A stretch of DNA of 64,000 nucleotides from Shimia sagamensis. GTDB taxonomy: Bacteria; Pseudomonadota; Alphaproteobacteria; Rhodobacterales; Rhodobacteraceae. The notes below the pieces were generated by a model, which saw only the letters and a list, made by a program, of their open reading frames with translations, made no database searches and was not told the DNA's origin. The stretch lies in assembly GCF_900182745.1 (NCBI RefSeq), contig NZ_FXTY01000001.1, positions 744,001 to 808,000 of the forward strand. Direction: 5' to 3'. Below are positions 25,413-34,046 of the stretch, one piece after another; the first letter of the stretch is position 1, and each line of letters begins with the position of its first letter. Position numbers and translations under genes: made by a program.

Positions 25413-26123
25413 ATGTCACAGCTTGATGCACTCATTGTTGCACACGGCCAGCCTTCTGCCCCGGATGAGGCGGAAGGTGCATTGGCCTCCTTTTTGGCTG
25501 AAATAGAGTCACATGGCACGGACTGTACCCTAGGTGCAGCGACACTCGCTGCGCCTGGGAAACTGGAACGCCAATTGGAGAAATTGCGCCCGGGCGGCCT
25601 GATCTATCCGCTGTTCATGTCCGATGGGTGGTTTGTAAAAACCAACCTTGCCAAGCGTCTCGGCAAGGCACCTGTCAAAGTCATGACCCCATTTGGCATG
25701 GACGCAGAGTTGATTTCTCTTACGGCAAATGCGCTCCGGGGAACGGCTGGATTTGGCAAGGGGCCGCTGCTTCTGGTGGCCCATGGGTCCGCAAGCGGTC
25801 GTAAAGCGCCCGCTCAAGTGCCGTTGGATTTTGGCAAACGTTTGAGCGACGCATTGGCGGGATACCCTGTGCACGTAGGGTTTATCGAGCAGGAGCCACT
25901 GATTAGTGATGTCGCGCGGTCCGTGCCTGATGCAGGCCTCTGTTTGCCATTTTTCGCGATGGAAGGTGATCACGTTCAGACAGATGTACAAGACGCGCTT
26001 AAATCGGCCGGTTTTGTCGGAGAGTTGCTTCCTGCGATCAGCCGACTAACAGGAATTAGTCAGAGAATAGCAGAGTCTATTCAGGCTGAACTTGGTGGCT
26101 TTTCGCAAAACAGTGCGGCCTGA
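25413..26123 (+). CDS. CbiX/SirB-type tetrapyrrole chelatase
   Basis: A 236-residue protein of the class II chelatase superfamily, with two related halves: DALIVAHGQPSAPDEAEG near the N-terminus and LLLVAHGSASGRKAPAQVP in the second. The VAHG histidines are the usual metal-binding residues. It ends the nir run, 22 bp after nirN. NirE produces precorrin-2, which must be oxidised and loaded with iron to form sirohaem, yet no CysG is present here. A ferrochelatase role for this gene in haem d1 synthesis is therefore the best inference; a cobalt chelatase role cannot be excluded. Confidence 0.78.
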   Translation: MSQLDALIVAHGQPSAPDEAEGALASFLAEIESHGTDCTLGAATLAAPGKLERQLEKLRPGGLIYPLFMSDGWFVKTNLAKRLGKAPVKVMTPFGMDAELISLTANALRGTAGFGKGPLLLVAHGSASGRKAPAQVPLDFGKRLSDALAGYPVHVGFIEQEPLISDVARSVPDAGLCLPFFAMEGDHVQTDVQDALKSAGFVGELLPAISRLTGISQRIAESIQAELGGFSQNSAA

Positions 26124-26128
26124 ACTTT

Positions 26129-26632
26129 TTAACCGCGCACAAAACCCAGAATAGCGTCAAGATCTGGTGACACCGGATCTGCCAAATCGCCAACAAACGC
26201 CTCAAATCCTTTGCGAGTGGCTTCACCTGCGCCGAGTCCAACAAGCACAGGAATGCCCTTTTCCAGCGCATCCGCTATGGCGTGCCGAAACCCGCGTCCC
26301 TCAGCTTCTTCTGGCCCAAACTTGTTGAGCAAAAATGCGTCAGCACGTGTCACTCCGGCTTGGTCCACAGCTGCAACCGCTTCGGCTATGGCTTCGGGAT
26401 TTAAGCGACAGCCCTGCGATTCCTTTCCAAGGGATTGCGTGATGCGAATGCTGCGCCCGTCCGAGAGTACGCGTACATCCATGTCACAGTGATGATCGGA
26501 GTCCGGCAAATCTTGCAGGACTTTCACAATGCCGTTGAGGCGAAACCCTTCCGCCTCTAGCGTAGTCGCTGCTTCAGAAATAAGCCGGTCGGTTTCGCCG
26601 CGACCTGGCGCGGAGACATAGCCAATACGCAT
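26129..26632 (-). CDS. DUF2478 family protein
   Basis: A 167-residue protein with a P-loop-like organisation but no classical Walker A. Family features are MRIGYVSAPGRGETDRLISE, CRLNPEAIAEAVAAVDQAG, DAFLLNKFGPEEAEGRGFRH and KGIPVLVGLGAGEA. Members often lie beside molybdenum-related or tetrapyrrole genes and may bind nucleotide; no reaction is known. It follows hemA by 21 bp on the same strand and converges on the chelatase gene. Confidence 0.8.
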   Translation of the reverse strand: MRIGYVSAPGRGETDRLISEAATTLEAEGFRLNGIVKVLQDLPDSDHHCDMDVRVLSDGRSIRITQSLGKESQGCRLNPEAIAEAVAAVDQAGVTRADAFLLNKFGPEEAEGRGFRHAIADALEKGIPVLVGLGAGEATRKGFEAFVGDLADPVSPDLDAILGFVRG

Positions 26633-26653
26633 CGCGTTTCCCCTTTTAGGTCT

Positions 26654-27877
26654 CTATTGCGCCGCCATAGGCACACGCGCCACTTCACACTGGCTCCACA
26701 ATGCTTCAAGCGCCTGCAGCAGGTGGTCGATGTCCGCATCGGAGTGCACGGGCGATGGTGTGATGCGCAACCGTTCTGTGCCTTTGGGCACAGTTGGGTA
26801 ATTGATTGGCTGAATGTACACGCCATAGTCCCGCATCAGCGTGTCAGAGATGAACTTACATTTCACAGGATCACCCACCATCACTGGAATGATATGGGAT
26901 GGGTTCGGGATGTGAGGAATGCCCATGGCGTCAAGCCCGAGACGCACTTTTGCAACGCGTTCTTTTTGGCTGTCGCGTTCCACGTTGGAGGCTTTCAGAT
27001 GCTGCACCGAAGCCCGCGCGCCGGCAGCCACAGCTGGGGGCAGGGCGGTGGTGAAGATAAATCCACTGGCAAAGCTGCGCACAAAGTCACAAAGCTCTAC
27101 AGAGGCTGCGATGTAACCGCCAACAACGCCGTAGGCTTTGCCCAATGTGCCTTCGATCACGGTCAGGCGATCCATCAGCCCTTCACGTTCTGCAATGCCT
27201 CCGCCGCGTGGTCCGTAGAGGCCAACGGCGTGCACTTCATCAAGGTAGGTCATGGCGCCGTATTTGTCGGCCAGATCACAGATTTCTTTGATGGGGGCGA
27301 TGTCGCCGTCCATCGAATACACACTCTCAAATGCAATGAGCTTGGGCGCGTCCGGATCTGCCGCAGCCAGTTTGACTTCGAGGTCTTCGAGGTTATTGTG
27401 TTTCCAGATCACCCGATCTGCCTTGGAGTGGCGAATGCCCTCAATCATCGAGGCGTGGTTGAGTGCGTCTGAGAAGACAATGCAACCGGGGATTTGGCTC
27501 GCCAAAGTGCCCAAAGCGGCCCAGTTAGAGACATAGCCAGAGGTGAAAAGCAGAGCGGACTCTTTCCCATGTAAGTCCGCCAGCTCGGCCTCCAGGAGCA
27601 CATGTTCGTGAGTGGTGCCCGAGATATTACGTGTCCCGCCGGCACCAGCGCCCACGGTATCAAGCGCGGTGTGCATGGCCGCCAAAACATCCGGATTCTG
27701 CCCCATGCCAAGGTAGTCGTTAGAGCACCAGATGGTGACTTCGCCGCTGCTGTCTTCACTGGTGTGATTGGCGCGCGGGAAATTACCACGTTTGCGCGCG
27801 AGATCCGCAAACACACGGTAGTTGCCGTCGTCCCGCAGAGCATCGAGACGCGTTTTGAAATATGCCTGGTAGTCCAT
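26654..27877 (-). CDS. hemA: 5-Aminolevulinate synthase
   Basis: PLP enzyme condensing glycine and succinyl-CoA to 5-aminolevulinate, the first committed step of tetrapyrrole synthesis in Alphaproteobacteria. The 407-residue protein starts [20 protein letters not shown] and has [52 protein letters not shown] and the PLP-lysine segment [14 protein letters not shown]. It sits between nir and nor genes, which suggests extra haem supply during denitrification. A 578-bp gap lies upstream; no convincing Fnr box was found close to the start. Confidence 0.95.
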   Translation of the reverse strand: MDYQAYFKTRLDALRDDGNYRVFADLARKRGNFPRANHTSEDSSGEVTIWCSNDYLGMGQNPDVLAAMHTALDTVGAGAGGTRNISGTTHEHVLLEAELADLHGKESALLFTSGYVSNWAALGTLASQIPGCIVFSDALNHASMIEGIRHSKADRVIWKHNNLEDLEVKLAAADPDAPKLIAFESVYSMDGDIAPIKEICDLADKYGAMTYLDEVHAVGLYGPRGGGIAEREGLMDRLTVIEGTLGKAYGVVGGYIAASVELCDFVRSFASGFIFTTALPPAVAAGARASVQHLKASNVERDSQKERVAKVRLGLDAMGIPHIPNPSHIIPVMVGDPVKCKFISDTLMRDYGVYIQPINYPTVPKGTERLRITPSPVHSDADIDHLLQALEALWSQCEVARVPMAAQ

Positions 27878-28455
27878 CGGACATCCTCCGGTAGATTCTG
27901 GGTTGGCTTATTGAACCGTATCGAACCGCGCTTTCGCATGACCTTTGTCAAGCGTATCCCATTTTGTTTGGGCGCTCACATGTGTCGCATTGAGAAGGTA
28001 AAAAGACCAACCGCCTGCTGCCCGGTCAAGAGACAGCGTTCGGCCCCGACATGTATGAAAACTCCATACATCAAGGCGGTTGGCCTGTGGGCGAAACCCG
28101 CCCGGGCGTGATGCTTGCCGCCTCTGGCCTCACCCAAGAACAGAGGCAACACATTCACTGAGGCCGAATTCAATAGCAGGGACAAGGGGACGCGAATACC
28201 CTTGCCGGGTGAACCTGTCCCCGTTGTGGCATGGCGCGGGGCGCGGCCACTTAACAACGGTCAAGAAATGCAGAATTTGTCGCCTAAAGCCTTAAAAATA
28301 TGGACAAATGATGTATGTGACCTGCAGCTATTTGTGTTTGGAAGCATCGCCTTGAAAGGCAAAACACCAAACCCGAGCGTGGGTCTGGTGTCTGCTGGAC
28401 GTGGCCAATCCGGGGGAGGGAGGGCGGCTGAATGGTTCAGCCTAATGTGGCCACA
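27878..28455. other. Intergenic region upstream of hemA
   Basis: 578 bp without a convincing gene; short open frames on both strands show no recognisable protein. It contains the palindrome at 28051–28071. The stretch at 28291–28340 is AT-richer and may hold a promoter. It probably contains the hemA control region. Confidence 0.5.
28051..28071. repeat. Inverted repeat upstream of hemA
   Basis: ATGTATG-N7-CATACAT, perfect 7-bp arms, about 180 bp before the hemA start. It does not match the Fnr consensus and could be an operator for another regulator or a hairpin in the hemA leader. Confidence 0.5.
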
Positions 28456-28731
28456 TCAGGGTCTGGTTTCGGCGTCTTTGTCTGCGGCGTCTTCGGCCTC
28501 ATCAATCAGCCTGCGAATCCAACGGCCGGATATCCAGGCAAAGGGGATGCCCAGTACAATACCGCCGTAGATGGCTTGTTTGGTGGAGATCACCTCAAAG
28601 CCAATGGCCTGCAGCATCAGAAACAGAAAGAACAGGTTCACATAAGCGGCCCCTGCGGCAAGCGGGTACATCACCAAGGATACTGCCCACAGGGGCCATC
28701 TTCCGTCTCTATGCTGCGCCATAGTGCTCAT
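28456..28731 (-). CDS. Small membrane protein, nor-linked, unknown
   Basis: A 91-residue protein with two hydrophobic helices (about residues 12–37 and 44–62), separated by a short turn, and an acidic C-terminal tail (DEAEDAADKDAETRP). No known motif is visible. Translation probably couples to the preceding gene through ATGA overlap. The start at 28731 has GAAAGAA upstream; a second ATG is three codons later. It shares a promoter with the gene at 28728–28931, which carries an Fnr/Nnr box. Confidence 0.7.
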   Translation of the reverse strand: MSTMAQHRDGRWPLWAVSLVMYPLAAGAAYVNLFFLFLMLQAIGFEVISTKQAIYGGIVLGIPFAWISGRWIRRLIDEAEDAADKDAETRP

Positions 28732-28931
28732 TTCTTTCGAAAAACAGAACGTTGCACGGCGTATAGGGCGAGGACCATGGCGATTACCGCGCCGGCCAAC
28801 CAAAGCGTGGCGCCGCCAACCGCATGGGAGTGGCCGTCAATCACGGCTTCGCGCAACGGCGTGTGGTCGTGGTGGGCGAAGGCGGGTGAGGCCAAGACCC
28901 CAGCCAAAATGGCCAGAGGGAACCTGTTCAT
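28728..28931 (-). CDS. Small His-rich exported or membrane protein, nor-linked
   Basis: A 67-residue protein. The first 22 residues form a signal peptide or first helix ending in AFA, followed by a His-rich segment HHDHTPLREAVIDGHSH, a second hydrophobic helix and a basic tail RSVFRKK. The histidines could bind metal. The start is supported by AGGAG. It is the first gene of a two-gene unit behind the box at 28988–29001. No homologue is recognised; a link to NO reductase assembly is only inferred from context. Confidence 0.68.
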   Translation of the reverse strand: MNRFPLAILAGVLASPAFAHHDHTPLREAVIDGHSHAVGGATLWLAGAVIAMVLALYAVQRSVFRKK

Positions 28932-28987
28932 GAGAAGACTCCTGTTGTGTTCTACGGCCACACTAACGAGTCGGGCACTGGTTTGGT

Positions 28988-29001
28988 TTGACCATGATCA
29001 A
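28988..29001 (-). promoter_or_regulatory. Fnr/Nnr-type box before the two small nor-linked genes
   Basis: TTGACCATGATCAA, differing from the TTGAT-N4-ATCAA consensus by one base, centred about 63 bp before the start at 28931 and 7 bp after the norF stop. It implies a promoter independent of the norC promoter. Confidence 0.75.
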
Positions 29002-29007
29002 GCGGGG

Positions 29008-29268
29008 TCACATTGCGGAGGGCAGCGCATATAGCAGCATTGCGAGGCTCAGGAACCCAACCAGGACCAGGGTGAACCCGCGCTGAAACGTGGGTGCATT
29101 TCGCAGACCAAGATAGTCAGACAGGATCAATCGAGACTTGACGCCAGCCAGGACCAGCACAGCGGCCACAAAGATTGGGCCCGCCTCCGGCAGCACACCA
29201 GTAAGAACGGTTGTGGCCATCGAAAACACAATCAAAAACAGCCAAGCGCGGGTCAGAATGGCGGTCAT
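29008..29268 (-). CDS. norF: NorF-like subunit (cytochrome oxidase subunit IV family)
   Basis: An 86-residue membrane protein with three hydrophobic segments (AWLFLIVFSMATTVLTG, IFVAAVLVLAGVKSRLIL, FTLVLVGFLSLAMLLYAL). It lies at the end of the norCBQDE run, the position of norF in Paracoccus, where it contributes to full NO reductase activity. The ATG overlaps the norE stop by one base; an in-frame upstream extension would run into norE and was rejected. Confidence 0.78.
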   Translation of the reverse strand: MTAILTRAWLFLIVFSMATTVLTGVLPEAGPIFVAAVLVLAGVKSRLILSDYLGLRNAPTFQRGFTLVLVGFLSLAMLLYALPSAM

Positions 29269-29804
29269 CAATGCACCAGATAGATGATGGGAAACAGCAG
29301 GATCCAGATCAGATCCACCATGTGCCAAAAGGCGGTGCCAGCTTCCAGATTACGCGGCGTATGCCAGCGCATCAACAGGCCAAAGATTGCCAATCCCGCC
29401 ACAACATGCAGCGCATGAAAGCCGGTCAGCAGGTAGTAAAACGTAAAAAAATCACTGGTCTCAATGCCAATACCCAAACGGGCTTTTTCGGCGTATTCGA
29501 GCCACTTCACGATCAGAAACACCACGCCAAAGACAATTGCGCCTGTGAGCCAAAGCCGCATATGCCGCGCCGATTGTACAGCCCGTGCCGCGCAGTAACC
29601 GCTGGTGACCAACACAATGGTATTGGCGGCCCCAGCCACGCGGTTGAGCTGGGCTTGATCAGCGGCAAAGCCAACCGGGTCCATCGCCCGCATGCCGAGA
29701 AATGCCAATAGCCCCGCACCAAACACCAGAAGTTCGGACACAATCAGCACCCAGATCATCAGATCGCCAGGCAGCTCGTCGAGAACCGAGGTCTGATCGC
29801 TCAT
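29268..29804 (-). CDS. norE: NorE (cytochrome oxidase subunit III family)
   Basis: A 178-residue membrane protein with about five helices. It resembles subunit III of haem–copper oxidases: VSELLVFGAGLLAFLGMRA, NTIVLVTSGYCAARAVQSAR, FFTFYYLLTGFHALHVVAGL and AGTAFWHMVDLIWILLFPII. NorE is not a core subunit but improves NO reduction in Paracoccus. It overlaps norD by 4 bp and norF by 1 bp. Confidence 0.88.
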   Translation of the reverse strand: MSDQTSVLDELPGDLMIWVLIVSELLVFGAGLLAFLGMRAMDPVGFAADQAQLNRVAGAANTIVLVTSGYCAARAVQSARHMRLWLTGAIVFGVVFLIVKWLEYAEKARLGIGIETSDFFTFYYLLTGFHALHVVAGLAIFGLLMRWHTPRNLEAGTAFWHMVDLIWILLFPIIYLVH

Positions 29805-31744
29805 GCGCCGCCTGTGATCTGGCGGTAGATCTCTGGCAAGGCTGCGGTCAGGCGGGTGGGGTCCGGCACCACGGAGAAGCCGTCAGTCCCAAAAATCCGC
29901 TGCACCCAGCCTTGCCCCTTTTGATCGACCACAACCCCATGCACCGCGTGTCCACGACGACGGGCTTCGCGCACCGCCATGCGGCTGTCCTCAATCCCGT
30001 GCCGACCTTCGTAGTGGTCCAGATCGTTGGGTTTGCCATCGGTGATCACCAGCAGAAGGCGACGAGAGTTGGGTCGGTCATCCAGCCCGGCCGCCGCATG
30101 GCGGACCGCCGCGCCGAGGCGGGTATAAAACGCTGGGTTCAACCCGCCAATCCGCGCCTCGACTTTGGCGCCCATCGGCTCATCAAACTCTTTACAGGTC
30201 TGTACATAGACCCGGTCACGTTTGAGCGATGAAAAGCAGTTGATAGCAAAATCATCGCCACAGGCATTGAGTCCCCACGCCAAAGCGGTCAGCGCTTCGC
30301 GTTCCACCTCGATCACGGAGCGGTCGCCAATCGCGGATTCAGTGGAGCGTGATATGTCCATCAGCACAGAAATCGCCAGATCCCGGTCCATGACTTTGGC
30401 GGCGCGATACACCCTGTCACTGGACCGACCCGTGGCGCGCAACTCTACTTGGGCGGCAATTGCGGCCTCAAGGTCCAGCTCATCCCCATCAAGCTGACGT
30501 GGCAGGATCACCCGCTTGGGGCGCAGCGCCTCAAACTGGCGTTTCACCGCACGAATACGCCGTTCCGCTGCTGGATCATGTTCTAGTGCTTCAACCTCAT
30601 CCGCCACACTGGCCAAAACCCGCGCGTGCGCCGGAATATAGGCCGCTTTGCGGTGGTCCCATTCCGGATACATGTGTTTGCCAGCCAACTTTTCCCTATC
30701 GGCGTCTTCCGGCGACAAATCGAGGTGAAACTTCAGGCGCGTGGCGGTCTTTTTGGAAATCTGCCCAAGCGCCAGTTCATCCTGATCGTCCGCTGCCCGT
30801 CGGGCGTTATCCTCATCGTCGTCTTCGACCCGCCGGTTCATGTTGAGGCTCTCAACCCAGCTAAAGATGGCTTCAAACTTGTGTAGGATCAGGCTGTCAC
30901 GCCGTTCAGCAAGGTCACTTTCGGATCGACGCGCGGCCTTTGTGCCTTCAGCTTCTTCTCCCTGTCCCTCGCCTTGCTCTTCGCTCTCCGGCAGACGGTC
31001 CACGGCTGCGCGTTTTGTCATTGGTCGCAAATCCGGCCACATCGGGATCGATTGGAAAGGGCGGTACCCGTGCGGTGCCGTGATCTCATCCAGGGATGCT
31101 TGGGGTTGGCGGATCAACATGATGAACTCGGCGGCCAGACTGTTTGTTGGCTCCGGGCCCCCCAAGAGGTGATCAATCGCCGCTTCAAGCGCTCTTTCGT
31201 ATTTGGGCAGCTGCGTGGTTGGCCGTTGTGACCGGCACGCGCCCACAAGGGTCTCATAAAATCCACGCAGGCCGGGGCAATCTCTCAAGGTCTCCTGCGT
31301 CATTGCAATGGAGGCTTGCAGCGCACGCAGATCGGCCCGCAGCGGGTCGTCTTCTTTGACAGGCTCAGGCGCGTGGGCAACGGAGGCCACCAGCCAGAAA
31401 TACAGCGCCGCATTGGCCTCGCGGGCTGGGAATTCTGCGATGTGCTCTGGGAGGCGCAACGCCTCACCGTCAAAACTCGGGCGGGCTTCGCGCTCGCGCC
31501 AGGTGCCCAAGGTACGGCGCCATGACAGGCGGTGGTTGGACACTTTTAGAGTGGCGGGTTTGATTTCCGCGCCATGCGAGCCGCCAAGCCCGCGAAAAAA
31601 GACACCAAGTCGGCCGGAAACATCTTCCAGCGCCACGGCGGCATCCTCATGGGTGTTGCGGGCGTCCAGTCGGCTGGCAAAGGTATGCCACAGCTTGCCA
31701 ACGGTCTCTTCTGGTTCAAAAATATCGAATTCATGTTCGGACAT
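29801..31744 (-). CDS. norD: NO reductase activation protein NorD
   Basis: A 647-residue cytoplasmic protein with a C-terminal von Willebrand A domain. The MIDAS-type motif is in LMDISRSTES, with ITDGKPNDLDHYEGRHGIED later. The N-terminal half is helical and charged, with an acidic region around EEQGEGQGEEAEG. With the AAA ATPase NorQ, NorD activates the NorCB complex, probably by helping insert the non-haem iron. A terminator-like hairpin lies between norQ and norD. The overlap with norE couples the two. Confidence 0.93.
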   Translation of the reverse strand: MSEHEFDIFEPEETVGKLWHTFASRLDARNTHEDAAVALEDVSGRLGVFFRGLGGSHGAEIKPATLKVSNHRLSWRRTLGTWREREARPSFDGEALRLPEHIAEFPAREANAALYFWLVASVAHAPEPVKEDDPLRADLRALQASIAMTQETLRDCPGLRGFYETLVGACRSQRPTTQLPKYERALEAAIDHLLGGPEPTNSLAAEFIMLIRQPQASLDEITAPHGYRPFQSIPMWPDLRPMTKRAAVDRLPESEEQGEGQGEEAEGTKAARRSESDLAERRDSLILHKFEAIFSWVESLNMNRRVEDDDEDNARRAADDQDELALGQISKKTATRLKFHLDLSPEDADREKLAGKHMYPEWDHRKAAYIPAHARVLASVADEVEALEHDPAAERRIRAVKRQFEALRPKRVILPRQLDGDELDLEAAIAAQVELRATGRSSDRVYRAAKVMDRDLAISVLMDISRSTESAIGDRSVIEVEREALTALAWGLNACGDDFAINCFSSLKRDRVYVQTCKEFDEPMGAKVEARIGGLNPAFYTRLGAAVRHAAAGLDDRPNSRRLLLVITDGKPNDLDHYEGRHGIEDSRMAVREARRRGHAVHGVVVDQKGQGWVQRIFGTDGFSVVPDPTRLTAALPEIYRQITGGA

Positions 31745-31773
31745 GGGGCACCTCGGGTGATTAGGTAACGTCC

Positions 31774-31818
31774 AGGAAAGAAAAACAGCGACCGACCGTT
31801 CTGGGTGGCCGGTCGCTG
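31774..31818 (-). terminator. Terminator-like hairpin between norQ and norD
   Basis: On the minus strand CAGCGACCG pairs with CGGTCGCTG (31810–31818 and 31786–31794) and is followed by TTTTTCTTTCC. This is a textbook intrinsic terminator shape inside the norCBQDEF run and would lower expression of norDEF relative to norCBQ. Confidence 0.7.
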
Positions 31819-31848
31819 CCGAGGGCGGTTAAGCAACTAGAGGGACGC

Positions 31849-32655
31849 TTAACCGTATATCGCAGTGACCAGATCCATCAGGCCACGTTTGACGTCTTCG
31901 TCGTCTGTCAGTGGCTCGATCATGGCGGTGCGGATGGCGCGCTCAACGGACATGCCGTCGGCAATCAGCGTGGCACAGTAGATCACAAGGCGGGTAGAGA
32001 CGCCTTCTTCCAGATCCTGACCTTTCAGGCCGCGCAGCTTGTTGGCCAAACGGACAAGTGCGGTGACGCGATCTGTATCCAACCCGGTTTCGTGCTCAAC
32101 AATGTCAATTTCCCGATCTTGGGCTGGGAAATCAAAATCAATGGACAAGAAACGCTGACGGGTGGACGGCTTCAGAGTCTTCAGGATGTTCTGGTAGCCG
32201 GGGTTGTAGCTGGCCACGAGCATAAAACCCGGAGCGGCTTCGATTTCTTCGCCGGTTTTGTCCAGCGGCAGGATGCGACGATCATCTGTGAGCGGGTGCA
32301 ACACAACAGTCACGTCTTTGCGGGCTTCGACAACCTCATCCAAGTAACAGATTGCCCCTTCGCGCACAGCGCGCGTCAAAGGACCATCCACCCAAACGGT
32401 TTCTCCGCCTTTCAGCAGGTAGCGACCCACAAGGTCAGCGGCAGAAAGGTCATCGTGGCAAGCAATGGTATAAAGTGGGCGGCCAAGTTTGGCAGCCATA
32501 TGGGCGACAAAGCGTGTCTTACCGCAGCCGGTAGGCCCCTTCAGAAGCAGTGGCAGCCCGTGGCGTTCAGCAGCTTCAAAGACATCACATTCATCAGAGA
32601 CGGGTGAGTAGAAGGGGGCTTTCGCCCCCTCCGTGGTTTTTTTGACAGCAGCCAT
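31849..32655 (-). CDS. norQ: NO reductase activation AAA ATPase NorQ
   Basis: A 268-residue MoxR-type AAA+ ATPase with Walker A GPTGCGKT (40–47), Walker B ICYLDEVVEA and sensor region FMLVASYNPGYQ. It works with NorD to activate the cytoplasmic-membrane NorCB complex. It follows norB by 2 bp on the same strand. Confidence 0.94.
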   Translation of the reverse strand: MAAVKKTTEGAKAPFYSPVSDECDVFEAAERHGLPLLLKGPTGCGKTRFVAHMAAKLGRPLYTIACHDDLSAADLVGRYLLKGGETVWVDGPLTRAVREGAICYLDEVVEARKDVTVVLHPLTDDRRILPLDKTGEEIEAAPGFMLVASYNPGYQNILKTLKPSTRQRFLSIDFDFPAQDREIDIVEHETGLDTDRVTALVRLANKLRGLKGQDLEEGVSTRLVIYCATLIADGMSVERAIRTAMIEPLTDDEDVKRGLMDLVTAIYG

Positions 32656-32657
32656 AC

Positions 32658-34025
32658 TCAGGCTCCTTCGCTTTCAGTTGTACCAGACGCGATGATTTCT
32701 TTGCGGGGGGCCAGCTGTGCATAGATGAACAGGATAGCGCCCACCACAACACAGAGACCGGAGCCCCAGCGCATCAGGTAGAACAGATTGAGACCTTCTT
32801 GGATGTCCATGAAGTTTTCGCCCAGAACCCGCTGCATGTGGGTTTGCACGGTGCCTGCAAAGGTCAGGACAAAGGTCATGAACGCCATCCCACCGGTCAT
32901 CAGCCAGAAGCTCACCATGTTGAGCACCTGGTTATAGGGGTCCCGGTTGGTCAGGATCGGGAAGGCGTAGGTGAAGATCGCCAGGTTCACAGCTACATAG
33001 GCACCATAGAAGGCCAAGTGACCGTGGGCCGCAGTGATCTGTGTGCCGTGGGTGTAGTAGTTCACGCCGTGCAGCGTGTGCAGGAAGCCCCAGACACCAG
33101 CCCCAAAGAAGGCCACGGTGGCTGCACCCAATGCCCAAAGCAGTGCTGCTTTGTTCGGGTGGTCACGTTTGCCTTTCCACACCATGACAAAGCTGAAGCT
33201 CATCATTGCGAAGAAGGGGATCACCTCAAGAGAGGAGAAGACGGAGCCAATCCACTGCCAGTAACCGGGCAGGCCGATCCAGTAGTAGTGGTGACCTGTG
33301 CCAAGGATGCCAGAGAACAGCGCGGTGGCCACAATGATGTAGAGCCACTTTTCGATGATCTCGCGGTCCACACCAGTCAGCTTCAGCAGCAGATAGGCCA
33401 GGATCGAAGCCATCACCAGTTCCCAAGTACCTTCCACCCACAGGTGAACGATGTACCACCAGAACATTTTGTCCAGCGCCAGGTTGGCAGGGTTGTAGAA
33501 AGCAAACAGCCACAGCAGCGACAGGCCCCAAAGACCCAGAAGCAACACGTTGGTGATCGCGGTTTTCCGGCCCTGCAACACAGTCATTGTGATGTTGAAC
33601 AGGAAGATCAGCGCCGCAACCAGAATACCCAGTTTGACCCAGACAGGTTGCTCGATGAACTCGCGACCTTCTTTGCCCAGCAACCAGTTGCCTTCAAACA
33701 GGTTGAACACATAGGTGACCACCACGCCGGCAGTGCCGAGAAGCAGAATGATCAGCTGCAGATAGGCCAGCTTGGGGGAGTAGATTTCCCGTTCCGCTTC
33801 TTCCGGTACAAGGAAGTAGGCCGCACCAAAGAAGCCCAGCAGCAACCACACAATCAGTGAGTTGGTGTGCAGCATCCGTACAATGTTGAACGGCAACAGC
33901 TCGGACAGGAAGTTCGGGCTGACATAAATCCAGCCGGCGATCAGCCCACCGGTGACTTGCACAGCGAACAGGATCATGGCCGCTAGGAAGTACCAGTAGG
34001 CAATTTTTTGAGTTTGATATTTCAT
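32658..34025 (-). CDS. norB: Nitric oxide reductase large subunit NorB
   Basis: A 455-residue, 12-helix membrane protein of the haem–copper oxidase superfamily that reduces NO to N2O. Histidine ligands for haems b and b3 and for the non-haem iron are recognisable in VRMLHTNSLIVW, HLWVEGTWELVMA, GTGHHYYWIGLPG and HGHLAFYGAYVAVNL. It lacks the N-terminal cytochrome domain of quinol-type qNOR, so it is the cNorB form and needs NorC. It lies 21 bp after norC. Confidence 0.96.
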   Translation of the reverse strand: MKYQTQKIAYWYFLAAMILFAVQVTGGLIAGWIYVSPNFLSELLPFNIVRMLHTNSLIVWLLLGFFGAAYFLVPEEAEREIYSPKLAYLQLIILLLGTAGVVVTYVFNLFEGNWLLGKEGREFIEQPVWVKLGILVAALIFLFNITMTVLQGRKTAITNVLLLGLWGLSLLWLFAFYNPANLALDKMFWWYIVHLWVEGTWELVMASILAYLLLKLTGVDREIIEKWLYIIVATALFSGILGTGHHYYWIGLPGYWQWIGSVFSSLEVIPFFAMMSFSFVMVWKGKRDHPNKAALLWALGAATVAFFGAGVWGFLHTLHGVNYYTHGTQITAAHGHLAFYGAYVAVNLAIFTYAFPILTNRDPYNQVLNMVSFWLMTGGMAFMTFVLTFAGTVQTHMQRVLGENFMDIQEGLNLFYLMRWGSGLCVVVGAILFIYAQLAPRKEIIASGTTESEGA

Positions 34026-34046
34026 CTCTTGTCTCCTCGTCCGGCC

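Noticed and set aside
27911..27924. TTGAACCGTATCGA as an Fnr box before hemA
   Set aside because: Two mismatches in the half-sites, and its centre is only 40 bp from the start codon, which would put the transcription start on the ATG if it acted as an activator site.
28115..28570. 151-codon plus-strand frame upstream of hemA
   Set aside because: It runs opposite the 28456 gene and has no ribosome-binding site or recognisable domain.
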